The notes: generated by a model from the letters alone, not told the origin. DNA of 64,000 nucleotides from Hirudo medicinalis (GCA_011800805.1 MPNW01000366.1:15376-79375), one strand, 5' to 3'; numbered from the stretch's first letter, positions 13,575-30,582 are shown. Numbers and translations are program-made.

Positions 13575-16500
13575 ATGAGTGAAAAAATAGATCCGCCTGA
13601 GATTTTGGCAGAACATTTACATAAATGGATTACCAAAGATATGAAATTCAAAGGATATGGCAAAGCGAAGAAATGTCCAACACGAGAAGATTTGAAGAGG
13701 TTAACTTAACTCAGCAAATTATCATATTTATATTATTGTAAATGACACTCAATTTCAGTGAGTGTTCACCTCACTGAACCACTTAGAGCAGGGGTCTCAA
13801 ACTCAAATTGCTCTGAGGGCCAGATGGTGACTTGCAAAGTAACCCAAAGGCTCCATCACCTGATGTATTCTTTAAAATGATAAAAGTCAATAAAATTTTA
13901 TTTAAAATTTTTAATCCATTTATTACAACTAATGTGTAACGCACATGTAATTACCATATTAGGTTGATGTTTCGGTCGGTTTGTTTTCTGGATACTTAGT
14001 TGGCAGCGTTTTGCATCAACGAGGATCTCAATATTAGGCTGGGATTTATAATAAGAAACCAATCTCGGTGTTGCAAGCAAGTGTTCATCAGTGACCTTAG
14101 CACAGACTTGTTAACCTTCACGGATGAAAAAACAATGTTTACGTGTGTACTTCCAAATGTTGCAATAATCATTGAAGCAGCAATGAGAAATGTGGGAAAC
14201 CTTATTTGTGAAAGAATGCATTGTGACCACATGTTTGAGACCCCTGACTTAGAGTGACAAAAAAATAATGTTATTATATTATTATTTTTTAAATTTCGCT
14301 ACAAATCCCAATTGATTGAATTCTCCAGTTTAGTTTTGTTGCCTTCGATTAAGAATCTCATTTAAATTTCAAACAATTGCTCAAATAAAAAGAAACTGGC
14401 TGCTGCTTAGACTTTTGACATAGTTGGAACTCCTACTCATTGACCTAGTAGCCACTTTTAATTGAGTAGAATGTTTGTTATTAATTCGTGAAATCTGTAA
14501 ACAATATTTTAAAATGTCTTTGATGCTGGCTGTCTTCTTAACATTTACAAAAACTATGTCTGGTTCACAGGTGCACATATGAAATGTCCATTAAATTATA
14601 CCATAATCCCTAGATGCAGATTTTGTGAATCTACAATTAAATTTTCATGTTTTCAGGATATGCAATGGACAATACAGAGATATATGGAAATATGTCACTT
14701 CTCACATCAGACTTGCTGGGTTAGCGATGACGATAATTGTGATGATGGACACCCATCAATAATAACTGAAACAATTTCAATTTCAGTGATGTCAGACAGA
14801 TTAGAGGAAATTTATTGCTGTTAGTTTCAAGCCATTTCTCCATAAACAGTTTGCTGTTATTAATAATTATTATTACAATAGTTTATTAATTTATATTTAT
14901 AACATCATAGTTTTTCATCATTTGCCACATCTACATTTTTGTAGACTATCGAACCAAATCAGATCTAAGAGCAGTTCTTGTGAAGTTACAGATGAACCCA
15001 ACAACTACCTGAGAAGTCTTCTCCAAAGAGAGAAGAACTGCTAAAGCAACTGACCTCTGAGGAAGAGTCACTTGGGTATTTAGAAAGTGATCTTGCAAGG
15101 CTCAAAAGTGATTTACAGAACCATGGTACTTACAAGTGTTTTGATTCAGTGCTGAGCCCATATCTGTTGCATTGAGAATCATTAAAGTACGTCCATTTCT
15201 GATTTCTTATCCTTTATTTCAACAGAAATTGAGTGGAGGAGAAATAAGGCGGCCGTTATCAGTAAATCGCACGAAAAACGACTGGTGGAGAAGTTTTCAA
15301 ACGAAGTCAAGAAGAATGAGAGTAGGGTGAACGAACTGGTTTCCATGGTTATCCAAAAAACAATGCATTGGATCAGATTCAAAAGTTAGGAACCAAATGT
15401 GAAGACCACAGTTATTTTATTCATAACATTTTATTAATTCTGTATATATTATGTTTAACATCATTTAATTTGGTGCTCATTATTGTTATAATTAACTCAT
15501 TTCCTTTTCGACTAGAAATTCAGCAAAGTCCTCGTTATTGGTGATGTCTTCTTATGATAGCCGGTCGTCTGAGTCAGAGTTGATGGAAGGCAAATGCTTT
15601 GTAAGTGTCTTTTTGCTAATTGGCACACTGAGTATCCTGAAGAATTTTATTTTTTGTTTTGTTTTTTTTTCTGCCTGCAATTGCTGTGTTGCATGTGACT
15701 TGATTTTGTAATATTTTTCCAACCATGTTAGATGTTATAGTCCTTTATTTGAAGATATGAATGTATTGACTTGTTGAAATTAATTATCATTACCAAATCT
15801 TCCTTGGAACAGGCTGGAACCAGGAAATGTTGCACAAGCTTAGAAGAATTTATGCAAGTAAAGATTCTCAATCACAAAGATCAAAACTCAAAAGGCTGTG
15901 TTTATAGGTCAGACAGCTTTCAACTGATTGAGGAACTAAATTAGTCATTGTAGCTACCCCTCTAAGATGCAAATAAACATGCAATGACTGCCAACAATGT
16001 TATTTAAGTTTATGAAAATGATTTTACAGGTCAACAGAAAATATTGTTAGCTCCATCTGGGAAATTATCAGTAACCACACAGCTGATGAAGTCATCTCGT
16101 CATTGACCAAGATGGTCGACCAATCGATTCACCAGCTAAAAATAGCAACGTTGGCCTTGAGTACAAAGAATCAAAAGAATATCTCTTCTACGGAAACATT
16201 TGACTTGCTACTTCAGGTAAGTGATTCATCTTAACATGGTTTTAATATTTCCTAACCAAACATCACGATTCCTGTATTTTGGCGAGCAGACCTGCAAAAT
16301 AAAGATGTTGGAACTAAACTTAGAGGCTGACAAACTTCTGAATGTTTCACAATCATTGGAGAAGCAGAATTTTAGGATTGAACATTCAGTGCTTGGATTC
16401 CTGAAGCAGAAATTTTCAGGGCAGAACTTCCTGCCTGCTAGGCATGGGAATCTATTGTATTTTTTTAGTTACTTGATCATTCAGTTTAGTTATTTATGCC

Positions 16501-17945
16501 TTTGAATGGGCACTGGATTTTGGTTTCATCCATATTACCTTTTGATTCCTTTTTAATCCACATTACTTTTTGATTTTGTTGCATTCATTCCAATGACTTA
16601 TTAAATATTTTATCATGAGGAGAATCATCATCATAATGGAAATGTTATCATTATTTTATCATGACAAGACCAAAATCTGTTTCTAGGTCTCTTTATGAGG
16701 TCACTAAAAGTGTGAATCTTGCAAAAATAATTCTCAACACTCTGAAGGAGCAATCAGAGAAACTTGAGAAGAGAGTGGAAGTATTAAAAAGAGAGAATGA
16801 TGAACTGGAGAGTGGCTATTCAGATATGGCAAACTTTGAGGAGGTTGTGGTGAGTTGCATCTCTGTGTCATTAGCATCATCACCATTGTTAATTTTATCA
16901 TGTTATTTGGTAATGGGTTTTGATTTTATTGACTTATTCACAGGAAGCAAATCATAAAGTGATTCATTGTCTTACCAAAGAAATTGCTGTATTCCATTCA
17001 ATTATTAAAGAGCAACAAAAGGAGGTTTTGTGACTTCAGACAATTACAACCTCACCTGGAAATTATTGCATCCTATGACTAGGTATTTTGTGCTTTTACA
17101 GGCTACTCAATATGTCTTAAAGAATCTGATCGGTCGAAGAGAAAAATGCTATGCGATTGTTCACGGATCTAGTCAACTGAATTCAAGGGAAATAAATATT
17201 TTCTATGACATTGGCCTGCAGAACACTAAATTGTGAGCAAAATTGTTAACGACCTAAGAAATCTTAATTATCCTAGAGGAATTATAAATTAATTTATTAT
17301 AATGTTGCTTGCAGCCTCTCTAACAAGGCACAAGTCAGTATTCACTGGTTGTTTGGAAATGAATCCTGGCCTTATTGCAAACTCCTGATGGAAATAATAG
17401 ATGCTTTAAAATTCCCTATTCATTTGGTGAGAAGTGTTTATTGACCTCAGACTTTTTTCCACAACATATGATTTTGTTTTTGTCTTTTAGTCTTTAGATG
17501 AACTGCTGCTGCATGCATCATTACTAGTTTCAAACATCTTGGCATCAGAATGTTCGAAAAAGGAGAATAGAAAACCAAGAGATTTCAACTTTTCACAAAT
17601 TTTAGCTGAAGAATTGAAAGGTGTGCACAATTAATTAATGAATTCAGAATAGAATCCATTAATTCTATTGCCCAATTTATTTTGTTTTTAGAATTAAGCC
17701 GAGAAATAAAAGAGAAGGAGAGGTTACACGTCGAGGAACACGCCTCCACTCTTCACAAGAGACTCACAACCGTCAACCAAGTTATTGAATCAAGTTCTAG
17801 GATGAAACTCATTGTCTCTGATTGGTGGACACAACCTGGACAAGTGGTGGTGCCCTGGGTTAGGGTCGACGATCTCAGCTTGCACGAGTGGTTGGGGGAG
17901 TGGAAAGTGGCCGTTTCTAAGTTACGCCGCCATGCCCTGACCTGA
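13575..17945 (+). CDS. HAUS5: HAUS augmin-like complex subunit 5
   Basis: Subunit of augmin, which recruits gamma-tubulin to spindle microtubules for branching nucleation. Exons with consistent phase are 13575-13699, 14657 to about 14720, an exon ending 15125, 15226-15384, 15524-15600, 15813-15907, 16030-16216, about 16290-16396, 16687-16849, 16944-17024, 17102-17232, 17315-17426, 17491-17620 and 17692-17945. The N-terminus (LAEHLHKWITKD then RICNGQYRDIWKYVTSHI) matches the conserved HAUS5 start. The middle is coiled coil rich in Lys/Glu. The last exon carries the hallmark SDWWTQPGQ, then LSLHEWLGEWK, as in human HAUS5. Two junctions are unresolved. Around 14945-15030 the frames before and after do not join without a one-base shift. 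The exon near 16290-16396 ends in phase 0 while its successor needs phase 2, so a small exon is missed or a base is wrong. The first intron holds a hAT-type element. Confidence 0.88.
13789..14246. mobile_element. non-autonomous hAT-type element
   Basis: The 458-bp element begins CAGGGGTCTCAAAC and ends GTTTGAGACCCCTG, a perfect 14-bp terminal inverted repeat. It is flanked by an exact 8-bp direct repeat ACTTAGAG (13781-13788 and 14247-14254). An 8-bp target duplication with CAGGGG-type ends is diagnostic of hAT transposons. Open frames across it do not resemble a transposase, so it is non-autonomous. It sits in the first intron of HAUS5. Confidence 0.93.
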
Positions 17946-18986
17946 AAAGCGTCTATAATGCTCCTTTACTGAGACAACAAATCAAATCTTTGATCGAAAT
18001 GTTACAAATTACGTCACTGTAAACATAATTTTGAATCGTTGATATCGGCTTGTGGTACTGAAAAACAAACTTGTCTTACTCGGCAGCGGTCGGATGGTGA
18101 AAATGTTTCATCGTGAAGTGATAAAAGCTTATATGGAGCTTAAAATTTTAAAATGTATTTGGAAAAAAAAGTGCAATTTTGATCAAAATATTCTAAAAAA
18201 AATTTTTGTTATAAGTTTCGTTGCAACATGTGAGTACACTGCTTATTATGTCGGTCTCGAAACGTTGTCAAATGACCAGCGGTAGCCGGTCGCATCTCGT
18301 TTGAATATAGGGTCTCTTCTCAATTTTTGCTCCTTAAGTTTTAAGTTCCTCTCCGGTGAGTTCGTTTCAGGGCTTTGGTTAGGAGTGTCAAGGAGGTAAT
18401 GTTTTAAAAATGTTAATTAAGTAGTACGTTCTTGCAGCTGTTTTTCTACGCCCGGCAGATTCGGTGGAACTGAGTTTGCCAGTGAAATTCGAGTTGGGCG
18501 GTTCTTATCCGGTTGAACTCCGGAATTAACCGATTTTGAAAAGGCGAATATTTTAGTTTGCTTTACTTATATGCTTGCTAGCAATTTTTGATCAGAGCAT
18601 TGTGTTAGAACCTAATTCTTGAATTGTTTTATGAGTTTTTGTTCTAGTTAAACTTATGCTTCTATTTTTGCTATCCATATGTGAAAACTTTGTAGAAGAT
18701 GATCTTATTTAATCATATTAAATCTAATTTGGATGTGATATTTCTTCTATTTTTGCTTATGTTATATGACAAACTTAGACTATAGGATCTTAACTGAATT
18801 GGAATTGTAAGAATTTCCGTAGAAAAAATTATGGTGATTTGCATGGCTAAACAAACTAATTAATTATCTTTATTTTCTAAGGCTTCCATTGCTATTATTC
18901 ATTACATAATGATTCTTATATGCATTTTAATAACATCATATAACTATTTTTTGCAGACAAATTATTAAAAAAAACATTCTTAAGTC
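17946..18986. other. HAUS5-ATP6V1A spacer
   Basis: AT-rich stretch between the HAUS5 stop and the V-ATPase start, presumably the HAUS5 3' UTR and the V-ATPase promoter and 5' UTR (possibly with an untranslated exon near 18.3-18.5 kb). I see no coding exon. Confidence 0.45.
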
Positions 18987-22616
<3,630 letters not shown>

Positions 22617-24311
22617 TTTATTAATGAAGAACTATATTGATGAATTTGTATTTACACCATTTACTGGATCATTATTATGGTAATGTTCATCATCGTGCAG
22701 AGTAGTTAGGTTAATGTCCTTGAGAGATGTGGGTAGGTATGAGACTCTATCTGATTGTAAATTGCTTCCTCCTAGTATTCTTTGCATTATTAAACATTTA
22801 ATTGAAATATTTTGCGTTGTTTATGAGTTTCTCTAACTTGGGAGTGTCAGATATAGATCACACTTCAAGGACTTGTTTGTATTTGGAGTCTGAAGTCACT
22901 TTATTTCCATTTAAGGAAAATTTTAACTTCTTTTCCACTAGTAGCGGAATAGTTTCTCACGTGTGTATCAGCTTTTTGGAGGCGGTGGATTAGTTACGGA
23001 TGGCTAGTATAGACGCGTTGGTGTGGGTGTGTGGTGTGATTCTTAACTTTTACTCCTTACTTTTGGTTCTGCTTTTGCTGATGCTCGAGATCATAGTTTT
23101 AAGATCGTTTGTTGATGCTTTGGTCGACATGATCCCGAGCGGCATGCGTTGAATAAATTCGTTTAGCGGAGTTTCTGGTTTTAAGCAGCTGTAGGGTCCT
23201 TCATCATATTTAGGTTTATTTTTTGGAACATGTGAATGTCGTTTGTTGGGGCGAGTGTCTAAGTAAGGACAAATCTTCTCTGGAATTAAATTGTTTTGTT
23301 GGGAACGCTTTTATTGTACGAAGTAAATTCATATAACTGTAAGATCTAGGAAATCAGGAAAAGCGTTCCGGGTTAGGAATCCTTGCAGGTCGACTATTTT
23401 GACGGGATGCCATTGGAGATTTATCCCTTCCTTTATTAAAAATGGCATTTCAATATTACCGTGGGGAATCTTCGCTCAAGCTCCCTGAAAATCCCTAAAA
23501 TTGCTGTTTGATTTGTTTTAAGAAGTGGAAAGGCGACTCAGGGTAAGCCAATTGGTGAGAAATGACACTAACCCTCTGCCCAGAATGAGCTCCCAGCGAT
23601 TACGCCATTAAACGAACAAAGTATTACAACCCATTTTCCATGCAAATTGATGAACTTGGTCCAGAAAAATTAATCTAGTGCGGAGTCAACAAAAGCAAAT
23701 ATTCCAATTGGAAAGGCTTTAATGTATTCAAAGGGGTCGATCAAGTATTATGAGCTCGCTTTTTGATGGCATTTGTTTTAAACCCAATAAATTTATTATG
23801 TTATTATTACGACGTTACTGCTTTCGTGTTTCGAAGTTATGACCAGATTTGCACTCTTGGTAGCTGAATGGTTGCTGTGGTCGATAATCTATGCTTAGCT
23901 GTGTTAGGTTTCTCATGATCGAAGATGTTTTTTTTATTCGACCGAATCACAGTTTCGTTGCTTTGAAGCTTTGTGTCTAATTAAATCACAATTTTGTGTT
24001 TATTATTAAATTTATTTATATTTTGATAATTTCTTAACGCAGAGCATCATAGTAAAATTAAGGTGTTGCGAGATTCATTTTGGCATTCATGATTAGCAAT
24101 ATGACGCAATCGATATGGCATTGATGCAATTATATCATAATATCAAGCAAGAATATTTTTAAACTGTCTTATATTTGGTTAAAAACCTATTGTCCAATAT
24201 AAGGATAGCCGATAGCAGAACAGTGGTTTGAAAATAAAAGCCAAGCCCATCTCAGTTAAGCATTACAGTGTTTGTGCGTTGGACGTTTTTAAGCCAGTAG
24301 CATTCTACACG
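22617..24311. other. spacer downstream of ATP6V1A
   Basis: Holds the V-ATPase 3' UTR and about 1.5 kb of AT-rich sequence. No exon, RNA gene or repeat was recognised. Confidence 0.4.
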
Positions 24312-25616
24312 ATGTTGAGAAATCCATTTTCCGACCGTAGAATATTATTTATAGCCCTTATCTGTAGCTTGACATTGGTGTTGAACATCTTCATTTGTAA
24401 ACATGATGTAGTTAATAAACTTGGCAAATTTTTAATGGAACAGAACTCCGATTTTCCATTGTTCATGAGACCAGATGGTCGTGTAAGGCACTGTATCACT
24501 GAAGTGACGCTTGGAAACTCCTCCAACATGACCGAAATTGAAGACTTCATTCAAACTTACTCTGGCATAACTGAGTCACCAACCGGTAGAGTTCAATCAT
24601 TTCAAAATGTGTTCAAAAACAGAGCTTGGGGAAAATTTTCGACGAAAAAGAGGCCCTGAGCGCCTCAGGTAAGTGATCCTTTTAAGTTTGGTGTTTAGGC
24701 CCGTAAATCCGAAACACAACCCGTTTAAAATTAAGTCAAACAGTAGCATTTTTCTCATCTTTCCATTACCTAAACAATAGGGCCTGGTTCGACGCTACAT
24801 TTCGCCCAGGAAATCATGGGTGTCCTGCACAAAGTCATTAACGACATCAAAATGATGAAAGGAAGTAACTCTATGGTAAAGATTCTGGATGTTCCTGCGG
24901 GGATTTTGCCTGGATGAGCAGATTTCTTTCCAACAGAGATGATGTTGATTACACCGGAATGGACATTGTACCAGAGTTGATAGAACACCACAAGAAAAAG
25001 TATCCGAACAAACGCTGGAACTTTATTAATCGGGATATTGCTGTGGCTGAGAAGTTAGACAACTACGACATCATTCTTTGTCGCATGATGCTCCAACACC
25101 TTATCATAAATGATGCCATGAAGTAGATATCTTTAGTTGTTATTCTTGAAATTGTCTAAAAATTTCATAATGTGGCCTATTATTAATTACAACTATTTAT
25201 TTTTTATATTTGTATAACATAAATAATAATAATAATTAATGAGTTGTAATGTGAACATAATTTAACATATTTAATGTAAAGATTAATATTGGAGTAAATT
25301 ATATTTCAGAATATTGAGCATTTTCTCGAATAATTCCAACGGTTTCCTCATAACGACCACGTTTTCCAAGAGGTCTTCAAATCCAGATCTCAACTACGCT
25401 GCCCCTGGAAGAGTGAGAGAACTGAACCTCGAAATTCCACCCTTTTCCCTAATTCCTCCACTCTGCGTGTCCAGAGATGGGCCGCCTGGTTATTTGCAGG
25501 AAATTATTGGCGTTTGGAAGCTGCCACTGAAACGCGTGGCGAACTGCAAATCAGTCAACAAATTTAAAGTCTCACTGTTCAATGCCGAGTTTTATTCTTG
25601 CTCAAATTGGACCTAA
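24312..25616 (+). CDS. membrane-anchored SAM-dependent methyltransferase-like protein, two frameshifts
   Basis: Exons read 24312-24668, 24781-25122 and 25310-25616. The start MLRNPFSDRR leads into one hydrophobic segment (about residues 11-28), giving a type II signal anchor. Next come an N-glycosylation sequon (NSSNMT) and a GPGSTL block. The class I methyltransferase core follows, with motif I (ILDVPAG), DYTGMDIVPELIEHH, FINRDI and YDIILCRMMLQHL, and then a C-terminal LNLEIPPFSLIPPL region. I know similar unnamed methyltransferases from invertebrates but not the substrate. The frame breaks twice, both at homopolymers: in tggggaaaatttt (24627-24639) and gcggggatttt (24897-24907). Each needs one extra base for the conserved frame to continue. 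This is either base-calling error or a recent pseudogene. The otherwise intact motifs, splice sites and terminal stop favour error. Confidence 0.75.
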
Positions 25617-27537
25617 CACATCCGTCTAACATTGTAGCTCTATTATTTTCAATCATCAATCATGTCCTAAATATTATGGGAGTTATTATATCACTAAGGT
25701 ATGACTATTATCTTTGATCTTTACAAAAGCGATTAGAATAGCAATTATGCATAAGTTATTTTTGTGTATCGTTCAGCTTGCTTTATTTGAGGCTAACCTT
25801 ATTGAAGACCTTACTTGAAAGTTTTGTTACAATTCGAGGCAAACTGAAACCTCATTAAGCATTGTGCGTTTTATGGCCCTTTGATCGGATGACGGAAATT
25901 TGATTATGCGATGCAACTTTGTGTTTAACTTACAACTTGTTAATATTTTAGTTAAATAAAAACAGCAATTCATTTCTAAAACATACTAAGTAGTTCTTAT
26001 TTAGGCCAAATGTTACTTAGCTAAAACCAAATAAAAGTATGAATTCAAATTATTAGGAGCTTGATAAACAACTAATTCCGCTGAAAGGGGTGACAGATTC
26101 AAGCTAGCACAGGTAAATAAGCTAACACGAGATCCATTGAACACCTTAGAAAAGAAAAATAACGTTAACAGTAGTAGGGACAAAAACGCCTTATCTATCT
26201 ATTACAAACAAGTTCCAAATGTTGTGAAATGTATTAAAATGTTGGATTAAGAATGTTTAGAGAATGTTTCCCAGACACTTCTTGTAGTAAGGGCTGGCTT
26301 TGTCCAGCTGTCCTTAGTGATAATGATAATGAGTCCGAGTATTAATGTAACGGCATGTATTCCATTGGAACTTCAAGATCGCTGTAAACTTGGCGGAAGC
26401 TCTCAGTAAACAAGAAGGTTTCCAAGACGGTATGAAATCAGGCTGGGTCATGGTTGGTTATAAAGAGGGTAAGTTTGTTCCATATTTGTGAGTCGACAAT
26501 GTCGATGAACCTGCCGACCACACGCAGGGATGTCATTTCACCTTTTTCCAGGAAGGCTTGGCAGTTGTATTGATAAAACATTGAAGCTGCTCGAAAGCGG
26601 CAGGAAAGCAAACCGATCAAGGTTGAGTTGCTGTTGTCAATTTTGGAGAGAACAGGATGTCCGGACGTCAATTAAATCTTCCTTGAAGGTCACATGGATA
26701 CCTCTTTCACAATTTTAAACTAGTTACTAACTTGGGCGTTATTTTATGCTATAGATATATTGCCTTTAATAATAATTTGTGAATTTCTCAGACCATCAAG
26801 ATATTTGTTTATGGAGAGAAGCGGTTGACTTCCGCTTGTTGGTGCTGCGGAGTGCGTTAAATGATGGGGCTTCTGTATTTTTACAACTGGGTGTTGGAGT
26901 GGGTTGTTATCGGCGTGACAACTCTGATGTTTTGTCACAGTTGCTATCACGTCCCAGATGTCACACAAGCAAGTGTGATCTTGACTTTGACGCTTTTCTA
27001 TAAGATAACTTTATATTAAAAAAATTATTGTTTTCTCTTACGGTTTATAGCACAACTAATTGAGAATTTTTACACATTTAAATAAAATTGCACCTGCTCA
27101 ACTTAGTAAATCTATTAGTATATTGATAAGAACGTGATTATTTGACGATTATTTGATTAGATGAACTATCGTCTAGTTGTTTTTACAGTTTTCTCACTTT
27201 GTTTATCTTAAACCAAGAAGATCACTGCACAAAAGAAGCCTTTTTACAAATTTTAAAATACATCTCTCCTATGACAAAAGTTTCTTTGATTTATCAGCAG
27301 AAAAAAGAAGATTTATAAAGGTTAAATCAATTATTTAATGAAATCATTTGGAACCTGCCCTCATTTTTGTTTATCTTGACACATGGGTGGCAGAATCAAC
27401 TTCTTCCGAAGGCCGTCACTTTTTGGGAGAAAACATTAAGTGTTAAGAACATCCACTCAAATATAAAAATGCTCAGGTTGCTTTTCATAATTGTTGAACT
27501 CTTGTTTGATTGATATAATGAGCTGATATTTTTCCAG
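25617..27537. other. spacer before LMLN
   Basis: The N-terminal exons of the leishmanolysin-like gene should lie here or further left, but none could be recognised. Open frames at 26438-26671 (-) and 26779-27003 (+) have no family resemblance I can name. Confidence 0.4.
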
Positions 27538-30500
27538 GCAATGTGTTTCTGAAAAGGTCAGGTACAAAGATAATGATTCCAGACCATACTGTGTTGATGG
27601 ATGCTCTGAAAATACATTTTGTGGGGATGTCAAGGTTCCAAATGATCATCTGGATGTTAGTATAAATTTGTTTTGAAAGTTGTGTTTCTTTGCCAATAGA
27701 AGGCCTTAAAAGTGTCTCAATGAAGGCTTGCAGGCACATTGATGAATATGGAGATTTTGAAACTGTTGGCGAATCTGGGAAAGGAGTGGCAAATGCAGAT
27801 TTCATCTTATACATTTCCTCGCTTTCTTTACCTCGCTGTCAAATTGAAAGCACGGTTGCCTACGCTGCTTACTGTCGGTTGGAAAGTATTCTGGACAGGT
27901 AATTGAGCTGACATATACCACACACCTGGTTGAATTAATATCTTTAATTTAACTTTATGGCATCTTCGTAGACCTGTGGCAGGCTATGTGAACTTGTGTC
28001 CTGAGGGCATTTCAACAAAATTGTTTGATGAGCATCAAATGCACTTCACAATCAAACATGAAATTCTCCACGCATTGGTAGGATTAGCAATTTAAAAAAA
28101 TTCTTAAGTTTTTCCTGACAACATCAGTAAATTAATCTTTAATTCTGTCGCAGGGATTTTCTTCTGGCTTATTTGCATTTTATCGGGACAAGGAGGGCAA
28201 TCCGCTCACCCCAAGATCTCCTGCCACTAACAAGCCACCTTATGACCACGAGTTAAACAATTTTTTTGCTAATTTCTCTTTTTATTTAGTTAACATTATT
28301 TTTGTTGTAGTTTTCATACAAAAGTATTATATTGTTCTGGAGTACCATGATGCCTCTGAATTTTTGTATTATTTGTTTTTTAAGAAACAGAAGATACCAA
28401 TGGAGTGAAAAGGTTGTGAGAAGGATATTTAGATCTGATTGGATGGTGAGGAATGGAGCAGTCAACAAAATACTAAATGTTGTTGTAACCCCAGCTGTAG
28501 TGGTTAGTGATGATGTTTGTTACATCAATAACTTTGGTGCAAAGGTTCTAATAAACTCAGAGAGAAGTTCAAAGACATTTCAACTGTAGTACAATTGAAG
28601 GTGCAGAGTTGGAGGACCAAGGCATGCCAGGGACTTCCTTGACTCATTGGGAAAAACGAGTCTTTGAGGTTTTACTGAATTTTGCTTTAAATAATTTCAT
28701 TGTTTGGAGATTCTGGAATTGGTTATTTTAATTGGTTATTAATTAAATCAGAATGAATTGATGACTGGCACCTATACTCAAAATCTTGTGATATCCAGGA
28801 TCACTCTAGCTCTTATGGAAGATACAGGGTAGTTTATTACAAACGTGATTATTTTGTTTATATTTTTGAGATGTTTGTTACATAACAGAAAGGAAATAAT
28901 GTAAATATTCACAAGTATCGTTGATGATTCTAAATGCATATTATAATTTGAAAAGGTGGTATCAGGTTAAATATGAAAATGCAGGAAATTTTGAGTGGGG
29001 AAAGAATCTGGGTTGCGATTTTGTCCAGGGAAGTTGTTTTTCCTGGATGCAGACGAGGAAGTTAAGGTAGAGACACTCGTTGAAGCATGTCAATAAGAAC
29101 ACTTTAGATAGTTTTAATGTTTAGAAATGAAAGCATCCACCCATTTTGTGAACGTTTGAAAAACAAATCAATACAAACAGAGTGTAACCAGGATAACACA
29201 GCTGTTGCTCTCTGCAACTTGGTTGCCTATGAAGTTCAGCTCCCTAGTGAATATCAGGTGGATATTAATTTTTTTAAATATTAATTCTTTTAAATTACTC
29301 TGGGTTGCAAGTACTTCTTTATATTTACTTTGTGTGATAGTATTTCAGGGAAATCCAGGAAGTTCCCAAAACAGATGTGTCACTTTATGGCGGTTCAGTT
29401 GCACTGGCAGATTATTGCCCCTATGTACAGGTCTGTTGAGCTTTGTATGCTTATATGGCTAGCATTACTCATTGAACCTTGAACTCAGCAGGAGTTTAAC
29501 TGGAAGAAAGAAGATGTGATAGTAAGGGGCTCAAGATGTTCTGTGAGTGCCAACAATCCTGGTTAGTTATGCCTTATATTCAGTCTTTGAACCATTGTCA
29601 TGCTTTTTGGGTGTGAAGTTGTATTTCAAATTTATTTTGGTTTTTTTTAAATTAATTTTTTATAATTCTTTTGAATGTTGTCTTTTGGAATTGTTTTTGG
29701 TTTTTATTGTATTTTATTACTTTATTCCTAGCCTCAGAAGAAAACTATCTTTCTGAGCATTATGGTGAAGGCTCCATGTGTTTTGAACATGCTTCAGAAT
29801 GGTCTGTGCAATATTGTGAGACAGTGCATCGTGTTGAAAGCTGGGGTAGTGGCTGTTACGAGGTTCTTTAGCATTTATAAAACAATTTAGTGACCTAAAT
29901 CTCGCACCGTTCGGAATCTTAAATCATTCTTTGAATTTCTGAATAAATTTCAGTACTCCTGTGATGACCAAGGGCTCTTAGTCAAGTTTGCCAGTGAGTT
30001 ACACAGATGTTCATACATAGGCCAAGTTATTCAGGTTGAAGTTGAAAGCTATGATTGGCTTCATAGAGGTGCAGTTATATGCCCCAAAACACCAGATTTT
30101 TGTCCTGTGAGTTGGTTATTTAATATTGAGCATATAAATTTACATCATATTATGTGTGGATGATGTTGTAGTTGTTGTAGATTAATATCTGCTATGTAAA
30201 ATAGATGACTAGGATGGTGCTCCCACAATGGGTTTGATCTGTGCTGTTGTCGTGAGGGGCAGACGTCTTAGTCATTAGACCACATGGTAGCACTTGCATA
30301 AATGATGAGTTGTGATGAGTTAGGTCTCTCTGTGAGGCAGGAATGACCCACTACCAATTTATTACATTTCTTTTGCCCCAGAATGCCGTGGTCAACTTCA
30401 GCTCAGTTCTCAACGGAAGCAACACAAAGGCATTCAAATCTCCTTGTTCTGCAGCTTATTGTCTTATGCCATATGAATTTGGTAGATCTCAGCTTTACCA

Positions 30501-30582
30501 ATGGTGTCTCATCATTTTTATTCTTCAATTTGTAGATTCACTCTTATTTATCCAATTTGAAATCATGCCGAACAAGTTCTAA
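27538..30582 (+). CDS. LMLN: leishmanolysin-like metallopeptidase (M8 family), 5' end not found
   Basis: Zinc metallopeptidase related to invadolysin/LMLN. Animal members act in cell migration and division. Exons: 27538-27655, about 27726-27898, 27972-28077, 28154-28251, 28391-28502, 28561-28668, 28752-28828, 28956-29066, 29125-29257, 29359-29430, 29492-29561, 29732-29862, 29954-30106 and 30382-30582, about 554 residues. The zinc motif HEILHALGF spans exons 3 and 4. The third ligand His lies in LTHWEKR and the Met-turn region reads LMEDTGW. Many Cys pairs match the family ([35 protein letters not shown]). The C-terminus ends in a hydrophobic stretch [11 protein letters not shown] near the stop, which suggests a membrane or GPI-type tail. 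The propeptide and signal peptide exons were not located. The acceptor at 27726 is the weakest call; 27707 is an alternative that fails phase. Confidence 0.92.

Noticed and set aside
14000..14257. 85-codon frame inside the hAT-type element
   Set aside because: No transposase motif that I recognise, and the element is too short to be autonomous. Most likely chance.
26438..27003. Three small frames on both strands near 26.5-27.0 kb, considered as missing LMLN 5' exons
   Set aside because: None resembles the LMLN propeptide or carries suitable splice phase.
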